64,000 nt of DNA from JAJDYQ01 sp963662865 (GTDB taxonomy: Bacteria > Pseudomonadota > Gammaproteobacteria > JAJDYQ01), in assembly GCA_963662865.1 (NCBI GenBank), contig OY759969.1:1054001-1118000 (forward strand), read 5' to 3'. Positions within the stretch are counted from its first letter, which is position 1. The number at the start of each line of letters is the position of its first letter. A program made the translations under genes and the position numbers. A model generated the notes under the pieces. That model had not been told where the DNA came from. It saw nothing but the letters and a program-made list of their open reading frames with translations, and did no database searches. Positions 33,635 to 42,836 of the stretch are shown here, piece by piece.

Positions 33635-33903
33635 TTTATGTTAAGCAACTCGCCGATATCTGCCCTGGCAAGGCAGCCACTGTGTCCGGCACCAGGGCTG
33701 GAGCGGGATATGGATTGGCTCTTTGCCCGGGTTCGCAATGTCCCGGCGCAACTGGCCTATGTCGTGTATACTGCCCTCGCTCTGATCCTCCGTGTAGTGC
33801 AAAAGGTTTAAAGGCTTGCCTTTCTATCCGGCCTTGAGTTGCGCAAGGAACTTCCGGTATTATCCGTGGTCTGAGAAAACCAGATTCCACCAGGTGATTT
33901 AGT

Positions 33904-34521
33904 ATGAAAAAGCAGTTAGCCGGCATATTTCTTCTCTCTTTCATTACGGTATTTTCGTCAGGCCCGTTGGCGATGGAAACAGAAGAAAACCGGCGCATTG
34001 CAACCCTTGCAGGCGGCTGTTTCTGGTGTATGGAGAAGCCTTTTGACACGCTGGAGGGTGTCATATCGACGACATCCGGCTATACCGGCGGAGGCTCCAG
34101 GAATCCGACTTACAGGCAGGTTTCTTCCGGTAAGACGGGTCATACCGAGGCGGTCCAGGTTGTTTATGACCCCAGTAAGGTTACCTTCGAAGAATTACTC
34201 AAGGTTTTCTGGGTCAATGTCGATCCCCTTACCGATAATGCCCAGTTTTGCGATCGTGGCAGCCAGTATCGTGCGGGAATTTTCTATCACGATGCGAATC
34301 AGAAGCAGGCTGCTCTGGACAGCCGAGAGGATGTAAAGAATAAATTCCAGGACAAGACGGTCTATACCGAGGTCACTCAATTCACTGAGTTCTACCCTGC
34401 GGAAGGCTATCACCAGGATTATTACCAGAAGAATGCTGTAAGGTATAACTATTACCGCTGGCGCTGTGGGCGGGATGCCCGGCTTCAGGAATTATGGGGT
34501 ACGGCGGCGGCAAAGCATTAG
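33904..34521 (+). CDS. msrA: Peptide-methionine (S)-S-oxide reductase, exported form
   Basis: Repairs oxidised methionine in proteins. A 205-residue protein with an N-terminal signal peptide (KKQLAGIFLLSFITVFSSG), so it probably acts in the periplasm. The active site GGCFWCME is at about residues 37-44, followed by GVISTTSGYTGGGSRNPTYR and FYPAEGYHQDYYQKN. A C-terminal Cys (RWRCGRD) may be the resolving residue. Its TAG stop is the first triplet of a repeat shared with the TauE gene end near 61660. It converges on sixA. Confidence 0.95.
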   Translation: MKKQLAGIFLLSFITVFSSGPLAMETEENRRIATLAGGCFWCMEKPFDTLEGVISTTSGYTGGGSRNPTYRQVSSGKTGHTEAVQVVYDPSKVTFEELLKVFWVNVDPLTDNAQFCDRGSQYRAGIFYHDANQKQAALDSREDVKNKFQDKTVYTEVTQFTEFYPAEGYHQDYYQKNAVRYNYYRWRCGRDARLQELWGTAAAKH

Positions 34522-34676
34522 CAGGTTGTTGACGTTCTACTCATGCGGCACGACAGGGCCTTAAGCATGGCCTCAAAATGCTTATTTACACTTATTTAAT
34601 TTACTCTGGGGAAACTGCGCTTTTTCAGCCGTTTTTGCTTTGTCTCGCTCGCCTGAGCAAATTTCAACTGCCTGCC
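34519..34676. repeat. Dispersed 3'-end repeat, copy 1 (msrA/sixA junction)
   Basis: This is one copy of an imperfect inverted pair; the other is at 61504-61660. Shared blocks are TAGCAGGTTGTTGA, TTCTACTCATGCGGCACGA, CCTCAAAATGCT, TTTTTGC-TTTGTCTCGCTC and GCCTGAG. It begins exactly at the msrA stop codon and runs through the intergenic gap into the last 30 or so codons of sixA. Confidence 0.65.
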
Positions 34677-35178
34677 GGATTTCTTTTGGCCGGTACAAGC
34701 CGATGAGCCGGCATTTTTCTGCCTGTTCAAGATGCCTTCGATCTTCAACCTTGAAGTGAGCAATTGCTGCCGTGGTCATGAGTTTGCCGGATTCGGTCAG
34801 GGCGGGTTTTTCAGCGGAAATTCGGTTCACGGCATAATCCATGCCCGGATTATGTGCAAGCACCATGATACGCTTGTCTGCGTCTGCACAAGTGCTTGCA
34901 ATCTCAAGTAAGATTTCTTCATCGGCGAGGTATAGTTTCCTATCGGTCACGACTTGTTCCGGCTTTAATGACCAGCTCTTGTTCAGGAATTTGAGTGTTT
35001 CCTGTGTCCGCCTGACGGATGAGACAAGAACCTGATCGGGAATTAAGGCGTTGTTCTTCAAAAAAATACCCATGCGCTGTGCATCACGACGACCACGTTT
35101 GCTTAACGGTCGATCCATGTCGACCAGATTATTGCGCCAGTCAGATTTTGCATGCCGCATCAGCAGTAACTCAAACAC
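34582..35178 (-). CDS. sixA: SixA-like phosphohistidine phosphatase
   Basis: A histidine-phosphatase-superfamily protein of 198 residues. The catalytic LLLMRHAKSDW (His 9), PLSKRGRRDAQRMG, SSVRRTQETLKFL and VLAHNPGMD motifs match SixA, which dephosphorylates phosphohistidine on Hpt domains or the nitrogen PTS protein NPr. Usual SixA is about 160 residues. The extra basic tail (GERDKAKTAEKAQFPQSKLN) lies inside the dispersed repeat and was probably acquired with it. With the large Hpt-bearing ChpA in the same window a link is conceivable but unproven. Confidence 0.85.
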   Translation of the reverse strand: MFELLLMRHAKSDWRNNLVDMDRPLSKRGRRDAQRMGIFLKNNALIPDQVLVSSVRRTQETLKFLNKSWSLKPEQVVTDRKLYLADEEILLEIASTCADADKRIMVLAHNPGMDYAVNRISAEKPALTESGKLMTTAAIAHFKVEDRRHLEQAEKCRLIGLYRPKEIRQAVEICSGERDKAKTAEKAQFPQSKLNKCK

Positions 35179-35296
35179 TATTGTTTCTTCTTTTAGATAC
35201 TATGCGGCCTTATACCATAAGCAACGCAAAGGTCACCGTTACTGGCTCAAAATAACGCTATTGACAGTATGTTGCCAGACCAGCTCTATCGTCTCA

Positions 35297-35540
35297 TCAC
35301 TCCAGCCAGTCCAGTAGATAATAGAGCAACTGTCCTTCGGATGATTTTGATGGGCCATGGACGAGAGCCGCGTATTTTTTCTTATCGGACTCTGCCTGGA
35401 CCAGGGCGGTTTTTTTTGTCCTTCACCACTTTAACGGCTCCGGCAGAAAAACGGTTGCGGCTTTTTCCGGGGATGTGGACAACGGCATAACATTGCCCGG
35501 ATACTCTGCTTGCTTTATCCGGTGGTACCATTCCTTTCAT
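35297..35540 (-). pseudogene. Small unknown gene frameshifted at an A8 run
   Basis: No intact frame exists, but two frames join sensibly. From ATG 35540 (preceded by AGGAAGA) the frame reads MKGMVPPDKASRVSGQCYAV, continues to AGAVKVVKDKK, and meets an A8 run (T8 at 35410-35417, plus strand). With seven A it would continue as TALVQAESDKKKYAALVHGP, then SSEGQLLYYLLDWLE and stop at 35297, about 80 residues in all. With eight A it ends early at VRVR-type sequence. Either a real slippage mutation or a sequencing error. I do not recognise the family. Confidence 0.45.
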
Positions 35541-35673
35541 GATTCTTCCTGAACTGAGTTGCTATCGGATATTTCTGCGGGTAGCAGGCTATATCAATGG
35601 CGATATAACGGGGCTTAAGTATCCGGTATTTTTCGCTGATGATTATGTTGTCTGGTCGGAATCACTTGCCCGT

Positions 35674-36828
35674 TTATGCGTTGTAATATCGGCTTGCGGC
35701 TTTTATCGCACCCGTCCGGCCCAGCATACTTTCCAGTGCACTCAGGCAAAGCATGACATTACGCTGGTTGCATGACGCGCCCATCAGTCCGATACGCCAT
35801 ATCCTGCCGGCCATTTCACCGAGACCGGCGCCGATCTCCAGTCCGTATTGTTGCAGCAGCCGGCTTCGTATCCCGGCATCGTCAATGCCTTCCGGCAAGC
35901 TGACGGCATTGAGCTGTGGCAGGCGATACGCTTGATCAACAACAAAGGCTAATTCCATGGCCTCAAGGCCCGCTCTAAGACCCAAATGATGATGCTTATG
36001 ACGTGCCCAGCAATTTTCCAGTTGTTCTTCACCAAGCATTACCAGGGACTCATGCAGGCCATAAAGGGAATTGATGGGCGCGGTGTGATGGTATGCCCGC
36101 TTTGTATTGTGACCCCAGTAGCCCATCACCAGATTCAAATCGAGAAACCAGCTCTGTACCGGGTGTTTTCTGCTCCGGATTTTATTGATGGCCGCTTCGC
36201 TGAACGTAACAGGCGAAAGTCCGGGCGTACAGGACAGGCATTTTTGCGTCCCCGAATATACCGCGTCGAGATTCCAGTCATCGACCCGCAGTTCAACTCC
36301 GCCGAGTGAAGTTACGGTATCTGCAATAGTCAGGCAATTGTGGGTATGTGCGATTTCGCTCAGCATCTTCGCATCGGATAAGACTCCGGTGGAAGTCTCT
36401 GCGTGCACGAACGCAACAATGCTGGCATCGGGGTTCGCTTTCAGCGCATCTTCCAGCTTTTGAGGATCAATCGGTTCGCCCCAGTTGTCATCAACCATAA
36501 TGGCTTGCCCGCCACTTCGCAGCACGTTTTCCATCATGCGACCGCCGAACACGCCGTTGCGGCATACAATAGCCTTGTCGCCCGGCTCAATCAGGTTGAC
36601 AAAGCAGCTTTCCATGCCTGCCGAACCCGGCGCAGAGACGGGCACGGTCATTGCGTTTTCCGTCTGAAAGGCATATTGCAGCATGGATTTTACTTCGTCC
36701 ATCATGTCTATAAATACCGGGTCCAGATGCCCTATGGTTGGACGCGACATGGCCTCCAGAATACGGGGATGCACATCGGACGGTCCCGGCCCCATTAAAA
36801 TACGCTCCGGCGGATTAAATGACTGCAT
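35674..36828 (-). CDS. Class V aminotransferase (alanine/serine--glyoxylate type)
   Basis: A 384-residue PLP enzyme of fold type I. The N-terminal ILMGPGPSDVHPRILEAMSR and IGHLDPVFIDMMDEV are hallmark sequences of the alanine-glyoxylate/serine-glyoxylate aminotransferase group. SAPGSAGMESCFVNLI and ADTVTSLGGVELRVD follow, and the PLP lysine is in YSGTQKCLSCTPGLSP (about 195). It would convert glyoxylate to glycine with alanine or serine as donor; the donor cannot be chosen from sequence. Monocistronic; the region 36829-37020 upstream contains only the divergent promoter space with mltF. Confidence 0.88.
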   Translation of the reverse strand: MQSFNPPERILMGPGPSDVHPRILEAMSRPTIGHLDPVFIDMMDEVKSMLQYAFQTENAMTVPVSAPGSAGMESCFVNLIEPGDKAIVCRNGVFGGRMMENVLRSGGQAIMVDDNWGEPIDPQKLEDALKANPDASIVAFVHAETSTGVLSDAKMLSEIAHTHNCLTIADTVTSLGGVELRVDDWNLDAVYSGTQKCLSCTPGLSPVTFSEAAINKIRSRKHPVQSWFLDLNLVMGYWGHNTKRAYHHTAPINSLYGLHESLVMLGEEQLENCWARHKHHHLGLRAGLEAMELAFVVDQAYRLPQLNAVSLPEGIDDAGIRSRLLQQYGLEIGAGLGEMAGRIWRIGLMGASCNQRNVMLCLSALESMLGRTGAIKAASRYYNA

Positions 36829-37020
36829 TTGAACCTCGAATAAGCCTGAAAACCACTGGATTATATGGCAACGTAAACATCAGATATCTATCTTTTTTCA
36901 ATGTCCTAAAGATATATCATCTTCTATTTTTTTCTTTTGTGTCAAAGATGTATCCTGTCAAACTTGACCGGAACATCACTCCCGGACAATGAAAACCGTA
37001 TTCCGGCTATAATGCCGAAC

Positions 37021-38436
37021 ATGAATCCGTCCGTATCTATTTCCGTGCCCTTGATATTGTTGATATTTCTGGTGGGCTGTTCTCCGGATTCTACTCAAAT
37101 CGAGCGAATCAAAAAAGATAAGAAGCTCACTATTGTCACTCGAAATAGCCCTGCCACCTACTATGAAGGCCCGTTCGGCCCTACCGGGCTGGAGTATGAT
37201 CTGGCGACGGGGTTTGCCGACTACCTAGGTGTACCGCTTGAAGTTGTTACCGAAAATAATCCGGCCAGTATGTTTCAGCTACTGGAAGCCGGTGAGGTCG
37301 ATATAGCCGCGACCGGACTAGTAATCACAGAAGCCAGAAAAAAATTTCTCCGCTTCAGCGCCAGTTACCTCAATATCACACCACAACTGGTGTACCGCAT
37401 ACGAAAAGGTAACCGCAAGCCTGAAAAAATTGAGGATATCATCGGCAGGAACATCCGGGTCACCTCGGACTCTCCTTATATCGAAATGCTCAAAAACCTG
37501 AATAAAAAACATCCTGGTTTGAACTGGCACGAAAGTAATGAACACAGCACTGACGAATTGATGCGGCAGGTCCAGTCTGAAATCATTGATTACACGGTGG
37601 CGGGCTCCACAGAAATAAAATTCAAACAACACTTCTATCCCGGACTTGCGGTCGCCTTCGACTTGGGCAAACCTGATAAAACCGGCTGGGCGCTGCATAG
37701 AAGCGCGGACTATAGCCTCTTAAACGAGGTGCAGGCATTCTTCGCTCGAATCAAAAGAGACGGTACCCTGGAAACCCTGATTAACAAATATTTTGAACGT
37801 GCACGTCCGCTCAATTACGTTGGTACCAAGGTGTTTATGCACCATATTACCAACAGGCTTCCGAACTATCTGGGGAGTTTCAAGAAATCAGCGGAGAAAT
37901 ACGATCTCGATTGGCGGCTTCTGGCTGCGGTAAGTTATCAGGAATCTCATTGGGATTCGGAGGCGATATCCCCTACTGGAGTCAAAGGTCTGATGATGCT
38001 AACCAGTGACACGGCAAACTTTATAGGCATCAAAGACCGCCGTGACCCGGAGCAAAGTATATATGGCGGGGCAAAATATCTGCGATATATGATTAATAAA
38101 ATACCTTCGCGTATTACGGAACCGGACCGCACGTGGATGGCCCTTGCTGCCTACAATGTGGGTTATGGCCATCTCGAGGATGCACGAAAAACAGCTCAGG
38201 GGCGCGGCAACAATCCGGACAAATGGGACGATGTAAAAGAGAGTTTACCGCTTCTAAGCAAGGAAAAATGGTACAGCCGAACCAAGCACGGTTATGCCCG
38301 CGGCAATGAGCCTGTTATCTACGTCTCGAATATTCGTAACTATCTTGATTTGCTTGTATGGTATGACGAATCAGCTACCAAGCTGGTAAAAGAGCCTTTT
38401 GAGGTTCCGCTTGATACCAATTCTCCTGCCCTGTAA
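37021..38436 (+). CDS. mltF: Membrane-bound lytic murein transglycosylase F
   Basis: Cleaves peptidoglycan glycosidic bonds to form 1,6-anhydroMurNAc ends. The ATG at 37021 gives 471 residues and a lipoprotein signal (ISVPLILLIFLVGC). An earlier in-frame start (36937) would bury the signal and is rejected. The N-terminal half is a solute-binding-protein-3-like regulatory domain (about 35-265). The C-terminal half is an SLT domain with the catalytic Glu in AVSYQESHWDSEAISPTGVK and AAYNVGYGHLEDARK. This two-domain layout is specific to MltF. It is expected at the inner face of the outer membrane. Confidence 0.94.
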   Translation: MNPSVSISVPLILLIFLVGCSPDSTQIERIKKDKKLTIVTRNSPATYYEGPFGPTGLEYDLATGFADYLGVPLEVVTENNPASMFQLLEAGEVDIAATGLVITEARKKFLRFSASYLNITPQLVYRIRKGNRKPEKIEDIIGRNIRVTSDSPYIEMLKNLNKKHPGLNWHESNEHSTDELMRQVQSEIIDYTVAGSTEIKFKQHFYPGLAVAFDLGKPDKTGWALHRSADYSLLNEVQAFFARIKRDGTLETLINKYFERARPLNYVGTKVFMHHITNRLPNYLGSFKKSAEKYDLDWRLLAAVSYQESHWDSEAISPTGVKGLMMLTSDTANFIGIKDRRDPEQSIYGGAKYLRYMINKIPSRITEPDRTWMALAAYNVGYGHLEDARKTAQGRGNNPDKWDDVKESLPLLSKEKWYSRTKHGYARGNEPVIYVSNIRNYLDLLVWYDESATKLVKEPFEVPLDTNSPAL

Positions 38437-38447
38437 GCACTCGCCTC

Positions 38448-39524
38448 TCATTGAGCCAGTAACTCTGCCTCCAGTGAGAGAAAGACCTGATAAGCATTAA
38501 TACGATTGGCCTCCTCAAAGGCTGGCAAATGTGCAAACTCTGTCCAATCGGATCCTGCATAGGCCTCATCAAAAGTCATCATCTCTTCCACTGAACCTGC
38601 CATTTGCTGACGTAGAGTCTGCAAGTAACGACGCATCAGATTAACGACCTCATCAGGATTGCCTGCCTGCTCTCCGTGACCCGGTATAAGCGCCTTCATT
38701 TTTCGCTGTTCCATCGCGGTCAATACGTCAAGCCACTGCTTCGTGTTCGCGTCTCCGACAAAGGGTACTCGCCCTTCAAAGATGATGTCACCTGAAATAA
38801 GCACAGCGTCTTCTTCAACGTATACACTCAGATCACCATCGGAATGCGCTTTGCCCAGGTAGGACACAGACAGGGTCAAGCCACCAATATCATGCTTTTC
38901 AGACGCATCAATCATACGGTCCGGAAAAACCAGGCGCGTATTTTTATTAACCCAGGGTTGCAGTGAAAAACGGCGCTCATTCAGCCTTTCCGCAGTAGCC
39001 GGAGAATCCAGATACTCGTCGGCACCCAATGGGGCCAACACCTCGGCGCCGCGCTCCTGGAATACCTGTAAACCATAGATGTGGTCCGCATGATAATGAG
39101 TCGCGATGACCTTCAAAAAAGGCTTATCTGAAATCCTGCGGACTTTCTCTACCAGTAATTGCGCAAGGGATGGGGACCCCAGCGCATCGACGACCACAAT
39201 CCCTTTATCACCAATGATCACTGTTGCGTTGGAGACAAAACCTTCGTTATCGGTTGCTATACCCGCCGCTCCCTGAACATACCAGACATGCTCTGAAATC
39301 CGCTTTAACTCCATTTCCACTCCGGAGGGCGGATAAATCGGAAAAGCGGTTTTCCCTTTGACTTTCTGATCGTTGCCCGGGGCTTTTGATGTCATCTGCT
39401 CCGGATCAGCCCCGGCTTGTCTGTCTCCCATTTCCTCGCCCGCCTGCTGTGCCGATAGCTGCCGCTCACAACCGGACAACATGATCATGACAGAAAACAC
39501 GAATAATATTTTATATCTATTCAT
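38448..39524 (-). CDS. Metallo-beta-lactamase-fold lipoprotein hydrolase
   Basis: A 358-residue predicted lipoprotein (FVFSVMIMLSGC, lipobox Cys about 19). The metal-binding HYHADHIYG (about 141-149) is typical of the MBL fold. YLGKAHSDGDLSVYVEEDA, LISGDIIFEGRVPFVGDANT and LIPGHGEQ supply the remaining His/Asp ligands. It resembles periplasmic MBL proteins linked to quinoprotein or sulfur oxidation and class B3-like hydrolases. Substrate unknown; antibiotic resistance should not be assumed. Its start overlaps the tadA stop (ATGA), so the two are co-transcribed. Confidence 0.8.
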   Translation of the reverse strand: MNRYKILFVFSVMIMLSGCERQLSAQQAGEEMGDRQAGADPEQMTSKAPGNDQKVKGKTAFPIYPPSGVEMELKRISEHVWYVQGAAGIATDNEGFVSNATVIIGDKGIVVVDALGSPSLAQLLVEKVRRISDKPFLKVIATHYHADHIYGLQVFQERGAEVLAPLGADEYLDSPATAERLNERRFSLQPWVNKNTRLVFPDRMIDASEKHDIGGLTLSVSYLGKAHSDGDLSVYVEEDAVLISGDIIFEGRVPFVGDANTKQWLDVLTAMEQRKMKALIPGHGEQAGNPDEVVNLMRRYLQTLRQQMAGSVEEMMTFDEAYAGSDWTEFAHLPAFEEANRINAYQVFLSLEAELLAQ

Positions 39525-39982
39525 AGGATTCCTCTTCGCTTATCCATGAAAAACCCGGATAACACTTTTCCACATTCTTCTGCCAGGATATCGGACGTAA
39601 CCGCTATCCGATGGTTAACAAATTCATGCTCGAAGGCTCCCGGATGGCTTTTGATCACCCCGGTCTTAGGGTCAGATGCTCCGTAAACCAATCTCCGTAT
39701 CCGGGAATGAATCATGGCGCCGGCGCACATTAAACAGGGCTCCAGGGTTACATATAAGACACATCCGGATAGTCGGTAATTACCAAGTTTTACTGCGGCA
39801 TCACGTAGTGCCATGATCTCCGCGTGTGCCGTAGGGTCGGAATCGGATATCGGACGGTTATACCCCTGCCCTGCCACTTCGCCATCTTTTACGACTATGG
39901 CACCAACCGGAACCTCACCTTTATCACGAGCCCGGCACGCCATTTCCAGCGCCTTTCGCATCCATGGTTCATCCATCGTCAT
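39521..39982 (-). CDS. tadA: tRNA-specific adenosine deaminase
   Basis: Converts A34 to inosine in tRNA-Arg(ACG). A 153-residue zinc deaminase. The ligands are in PTAHAEIMALRDA (HAE) and LEPCLMCAGAMIHSRI (PCxxC). KGEVPVGAIVVKDGEV is the family N-terminal signature. ATG at 39982, with Met3 as an alternative. First gene of a two-gene unit with the MBL lipoprotein. Confidence 0.95.
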   Translation of the reverse strand: MTMDEPWMRKALEMACRARDKGEVPVGAIVVKDGEVAGQGYNRPISDSDPTAHAEIMALRDAAVKLGNYRLSGCVLYVTLEPCLMCAGAMIHSRIRRLVYGASDPKTGVIKSHPGAFEHEFVNHRIAVTSDILAEECGKVLSGFFMDKRRGIL

Positions 39983-40024
39983 CAGGCATTGAAGCGATTA
40001 AATACCTTTGCGGTGGGAAAAATA

Positions 40025-40957
40025 CTAAGACACATTGTCAGCGGCAGCGCCTTCTTTTTGGGGCTGAATCAAATCCTCTTTGCTCACGCCCAGCGCCAAT
40101 GCTGCGGCGCTGGCAACGTAAATTGATGAATAGGTACCGGCGACAATGCCGATAATCAGCGCCAGTGCGAAACCGCGAATAACTTCACCGCCGAGAAAAA
40201 GCAATGCCAGCAGAACCAGCAAAGTCGTTAAGGATGTCACGATGGTGCGCCCCAGCATCTGATTAATTGACGCATTAACCACTCCCGGCGAGTTCACCTT
40301 ACGCATCTTTCTGAAATTCTCACGGATACGGTCAAATACCACAATGGTGTCGTTCAGGGAGTAGCCAATCACTGCGAGTATTGCTGCCAGTACCGTCAGA
40401 TCAAAATCGAGCTGCAATATCGAAAAAGCTCCAACCACAAGAATAACGTCATGCGCCAGGGCAATCACGGCACCCACGGCAAAACGGAACTCAAACCGCA
40501 GAGTAACGTAGGCCAGGATAAAAAAAAGCGCATACAAGACTGCCAGACCGCCCTGCTGAGTCAGTTCCTCGCCTACCTGGGGACCAACAAAATCCACCCG
40601 GCGCAGTTCCGGCTTACCCGTGCCTTCCAGTGCGCCCAGAATGCGGTTACTCAGGTCTGATTTATCTCCTCCTTCCACTGGAGCCAGACGTATGAGTACA
40701 TCTTTGGCTGTACCAAAATGTTGCACGATGTGATTATCAAACCCTGCGTCTCCAAGGGCCGAGCGTATCGGTCTCAGTTCAACCGCCTGTTCATAACCAA
40801 CCTCAACCTGTGTACCGCCGGTAAAATCAATGCCAAATTTCAATTGTTGCATTATCAACGAGGCAACAGCTACGGTGATCAGAACGACAGATAACACCAT
40901 TGCCAGCTTGCGCTGACGCATGAAATCAATTCGGGTTGTCTTTGTAAAAAAATCCAT
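40025..40957 (-). CDS. secF: Protein translocase subunit SecF
   Basis: An inner-membrane RND-type partner of SecD that uses proton-motive force to help SecYEG export. It has 310 residues and six membrane segments. FGIDFTGGTQVEVGYEQ follows transmembrane segment 1, and VDFVGPQVGEELTQQGGLAV, ILAVIGYSLNDTIVVFDRIR and REN-FRKM are SecF signatures. It lies 14 bp downstream of secD, in the conserved queA-tgt-yajC-secD-secF order. Confidence 0.96.
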   Translation of the reverse strand: MDFFTKTTRIDFMRQRKLAMVLSVVLITVAVASLIMQQLKFGIDFTGGTQVEVGYEQAVELRPIRSALGDAGFDNHIVQHFGTAKDVLIRLAPVEGGDKSDLSNRILGALEGTGKPELRRVDFVGPQVGEELTQQGGLAVLYALFFILAYVTLRFEFRFAVGAVIALAHDVILVVGAFSILQLDFDLTVLAAILAVIGYSLNDTIVVFDRIRENFRKMRKVNSPGVVNASINQMLGRTIVTSLTTLLVLLALLFLGGEVIRGFALALIIGIVAGTYSSIYVASAAALALGVSKEDLIQPQKEGAAADNVS

Positions 40958-40971
40958 TTGTCATTACCACT

Positions 40972-42828
40972 TTATATCGGGAGTTTACTGAGTTTCCTGC
41001 CGCCATATAGCATATTGACGACGGCTCGGGTGCCCATAATGGCTGTGAACATGGAGGTCACAATACCGATGGACAGCGTAATGGCAAAACCCTTGATCGG
41101 ACCGGTACCAAAAATGAATAGAACCAACGCCGCGATCAGCGTCGTCACGTTGGCATCGGCAATTGTCACAAAGGCTTTTTCATAGCCGGCCTGAATACTG
41201 GCCTGGGGTGTATTTCCTACGGATAACTCTTCGCGTATGCGCTGAAAAATCAACACGTTGGCATCAACAGCCATACCCACCGTCAGCACGATACCCGCAA
41301 TACCCGGCAGGGTGAGCGTCGCCTGCAATATGGACAGCACAGCCACGATGAGAACCAGATTGAGGAACAGTGCCATGTTTGCAATCAGGCCAAAGGCCCG
41401 GTAGTACACCATCATAAAGATCAGTACCAAGACAAAGCCCGCTACCACGGATCGAAAGCCCTGGTCGATATTGTCCTGCCCCATGCTTGGACCAACGGTG
41501 CGTTCTTCAACGATCTCGATTGGAACCGCGAGTGCCCCGGCCCGTAATAACAAAGCCAGATCACGAGCCTCGCGGGGGCTATCCAGCCCGGTGATCTGAA
41601 AGCGCTTGGAAAGCCGTTCCTGAATCGTAGCAGTATTAATGACTTCCTGAACAACGGTGCGCTTTTTTATTTTTTCCCCGTCCTGCTCAATGGTCTCTAC
41701 CTGTTTCTCAATAAAGACCACGCCCATAATCTGACCAACCAGTTCTCTGGTCGCTTCGCTCATACGTTTGGCACCCTTGGAATCAAGGGTAATGAATACA
41801 GCGGGGCTTGCGCTGATCTGGTCGAAACCGGAATTGGCGTCGATAATATATTCGCCCGTTAAAATGACCCGCCGTTTCATCAGGACAGGAATACCATTAC
41901 GACGTTCAAAAAGCAGGGAGCCGACGGGAACACGGCCGGATTGCTTCGCTTCCTGCGCCGCGATACCAGCGTCCGTTACGACACGGAATTCCAATGTGGC
42001 CGTCGCGCTCAGGATTTCACGCATTCGCGTAGAGTCCTGTACACCGGGTAATTGAACTACGATACGATCCTCGCCCTGACGAGAAATATTCGGTTCGGCT
42101 ACTCCCAGTTCGTTCACTCGCTTGCGTAGCGTTGTCAGGTTCTGTTCGACGGCAAATGTCTTAACTTCCCGTATTTCCTGGTCGGAGAGCACTCCAACCA
42201 GAAACAGGTTTCCATCTGCTTCCTTTTCTGAAAGGGTCAGCGCCGCAAATTCCTCTCTGACCAGCCGATAGGCCTCATCAAATTCCTCACGACTTCGAAA
42301 GCGAACTTCCACCCCACCCTCGTCACGACGCTTCACCGACAGATATTTAATACGGCTGCCACGCAGCTCCGAGCGTATATCCTCAACGTAACGGTCTTCA
42401 GCTTTGATAACAGCGGCTTCCATATCAACTTCAAGTAACAGATGTACACCACCACGCAGGTCCAGCCCCAGATACATCGGGTCGGTGCCGCGCAGCCACC
42501 CGGGAGTCCCAGGAACGATATTCTGCGCTACGGCATAACCACGACCGAGTACCTTGCGGATATCGCCATTCGCCCGTAATTGATCTTCCGTATTGTGGAA
42601 ACGCACGATCAGGCGTTCACCTTCAAACGTCAGCTCCTTGTAGTCAATGTCGGATTCAAGCAGGGCATTCCTGATTGATGTCTCCGTAGATAGATCAATG
42701 ATACCTCCAGCACGGGCCGAAACCTGTACTGCGGGGTCATTCCCGTAAATATTCGGCAGCGCAAAAAACAGCCCGGCCATAACAACGCCGATAACGAGCA
42801 GGTACTTCCAGGAGGGATAATAGTTCAT
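40972..42828 (-). CDS. secD: Protein translocase subunit SecD
   Basis: A 618-residue inner-membrane translocase subunit with a large periplasmic domain between transmembrane segments 1 and 2. LGLDLRGGVHLLLEVDME (about 124-141), NELGVAEPNISRQGEDRIVV and VQLPGV mark the P1 head. GMAVDANVLIFQRIREEL and INTATIQERLSKRFQITGLD are further SecD motifs. Six membrane helices end at KLSKLPI. It forms the SecDF-YajC complex with its neighbours. Confidence 0.97.
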   Translation of the reverse strand: MNYYPSWKYLLVIGVVMAGLFFALPNIYGNDPAVQVSARAGGIIDLSTETSIRNALLESDIDYKELTFEGERLIVRFHNTEDQLRANGDIRKVLGRGYAVAQNIVPGTPGWLRGTDPMYLGLDLRGGVHLLLEVDMEAAVIKAEDRYVEDIRSELRGSRIKYLSVKRRDEGGVEVRFRSREEFDEAYRLVREEFAALTLSEKEADGNLFLVGVLSDQEIREVKTFAVEQNLTTLRKRVNELGVAEPNISRQGEDRIVVQLPGVQDSTRMREILSATATLEFRVVTDAGIAAQEAKQSGRVPVGSLLFERRNGIPVLMKRRVILTGEYIIDANSGFDQISASPAVFITLDSKGAKRMSEATRELVGQIMGVVFIEKQVETIEQDGEKIKKRTVVQEVINTATIQERLSKRFQITGLDSPREARDLALLLRAGALAVPIEIVEERTVGPSMGQDNIDQGFRSVVAGFVLVLIFMMVYYRAFGLIANMALFLNLVLIVAVLSILQATLTLPGIAGIVLTVGMAVDANVLIFQRIREELSVGNTPQASIQAGYEKAFVTIADANVTTLIAALVLFIFGTGPIKGFAITLSIGIVTSMFTAIMGTRAVVNMLYGGRKLSKLPI

Positions 42829-42836
42829 AAACGGCC

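Noticed and set aside
35423..35488. Reading the small 35297-35540 locus as LPEPLKW-TGA-RTKK with UGA recoded as Trp
   Set aside because: A one-base slip at the adjacent A8 run joins two better frames and has a proper Shine-Dalgarno start; no other gene in the window shows recoded UGA.
38448..39524. Calling the MBL-fold protein an antibiotic-resistance beta-lactamase
   Set aside because: HxHxDH alone defines the fold, not the substrate; the lipoprotein signal and sequence fit periplasmic housekeeping hydrolases equally well.
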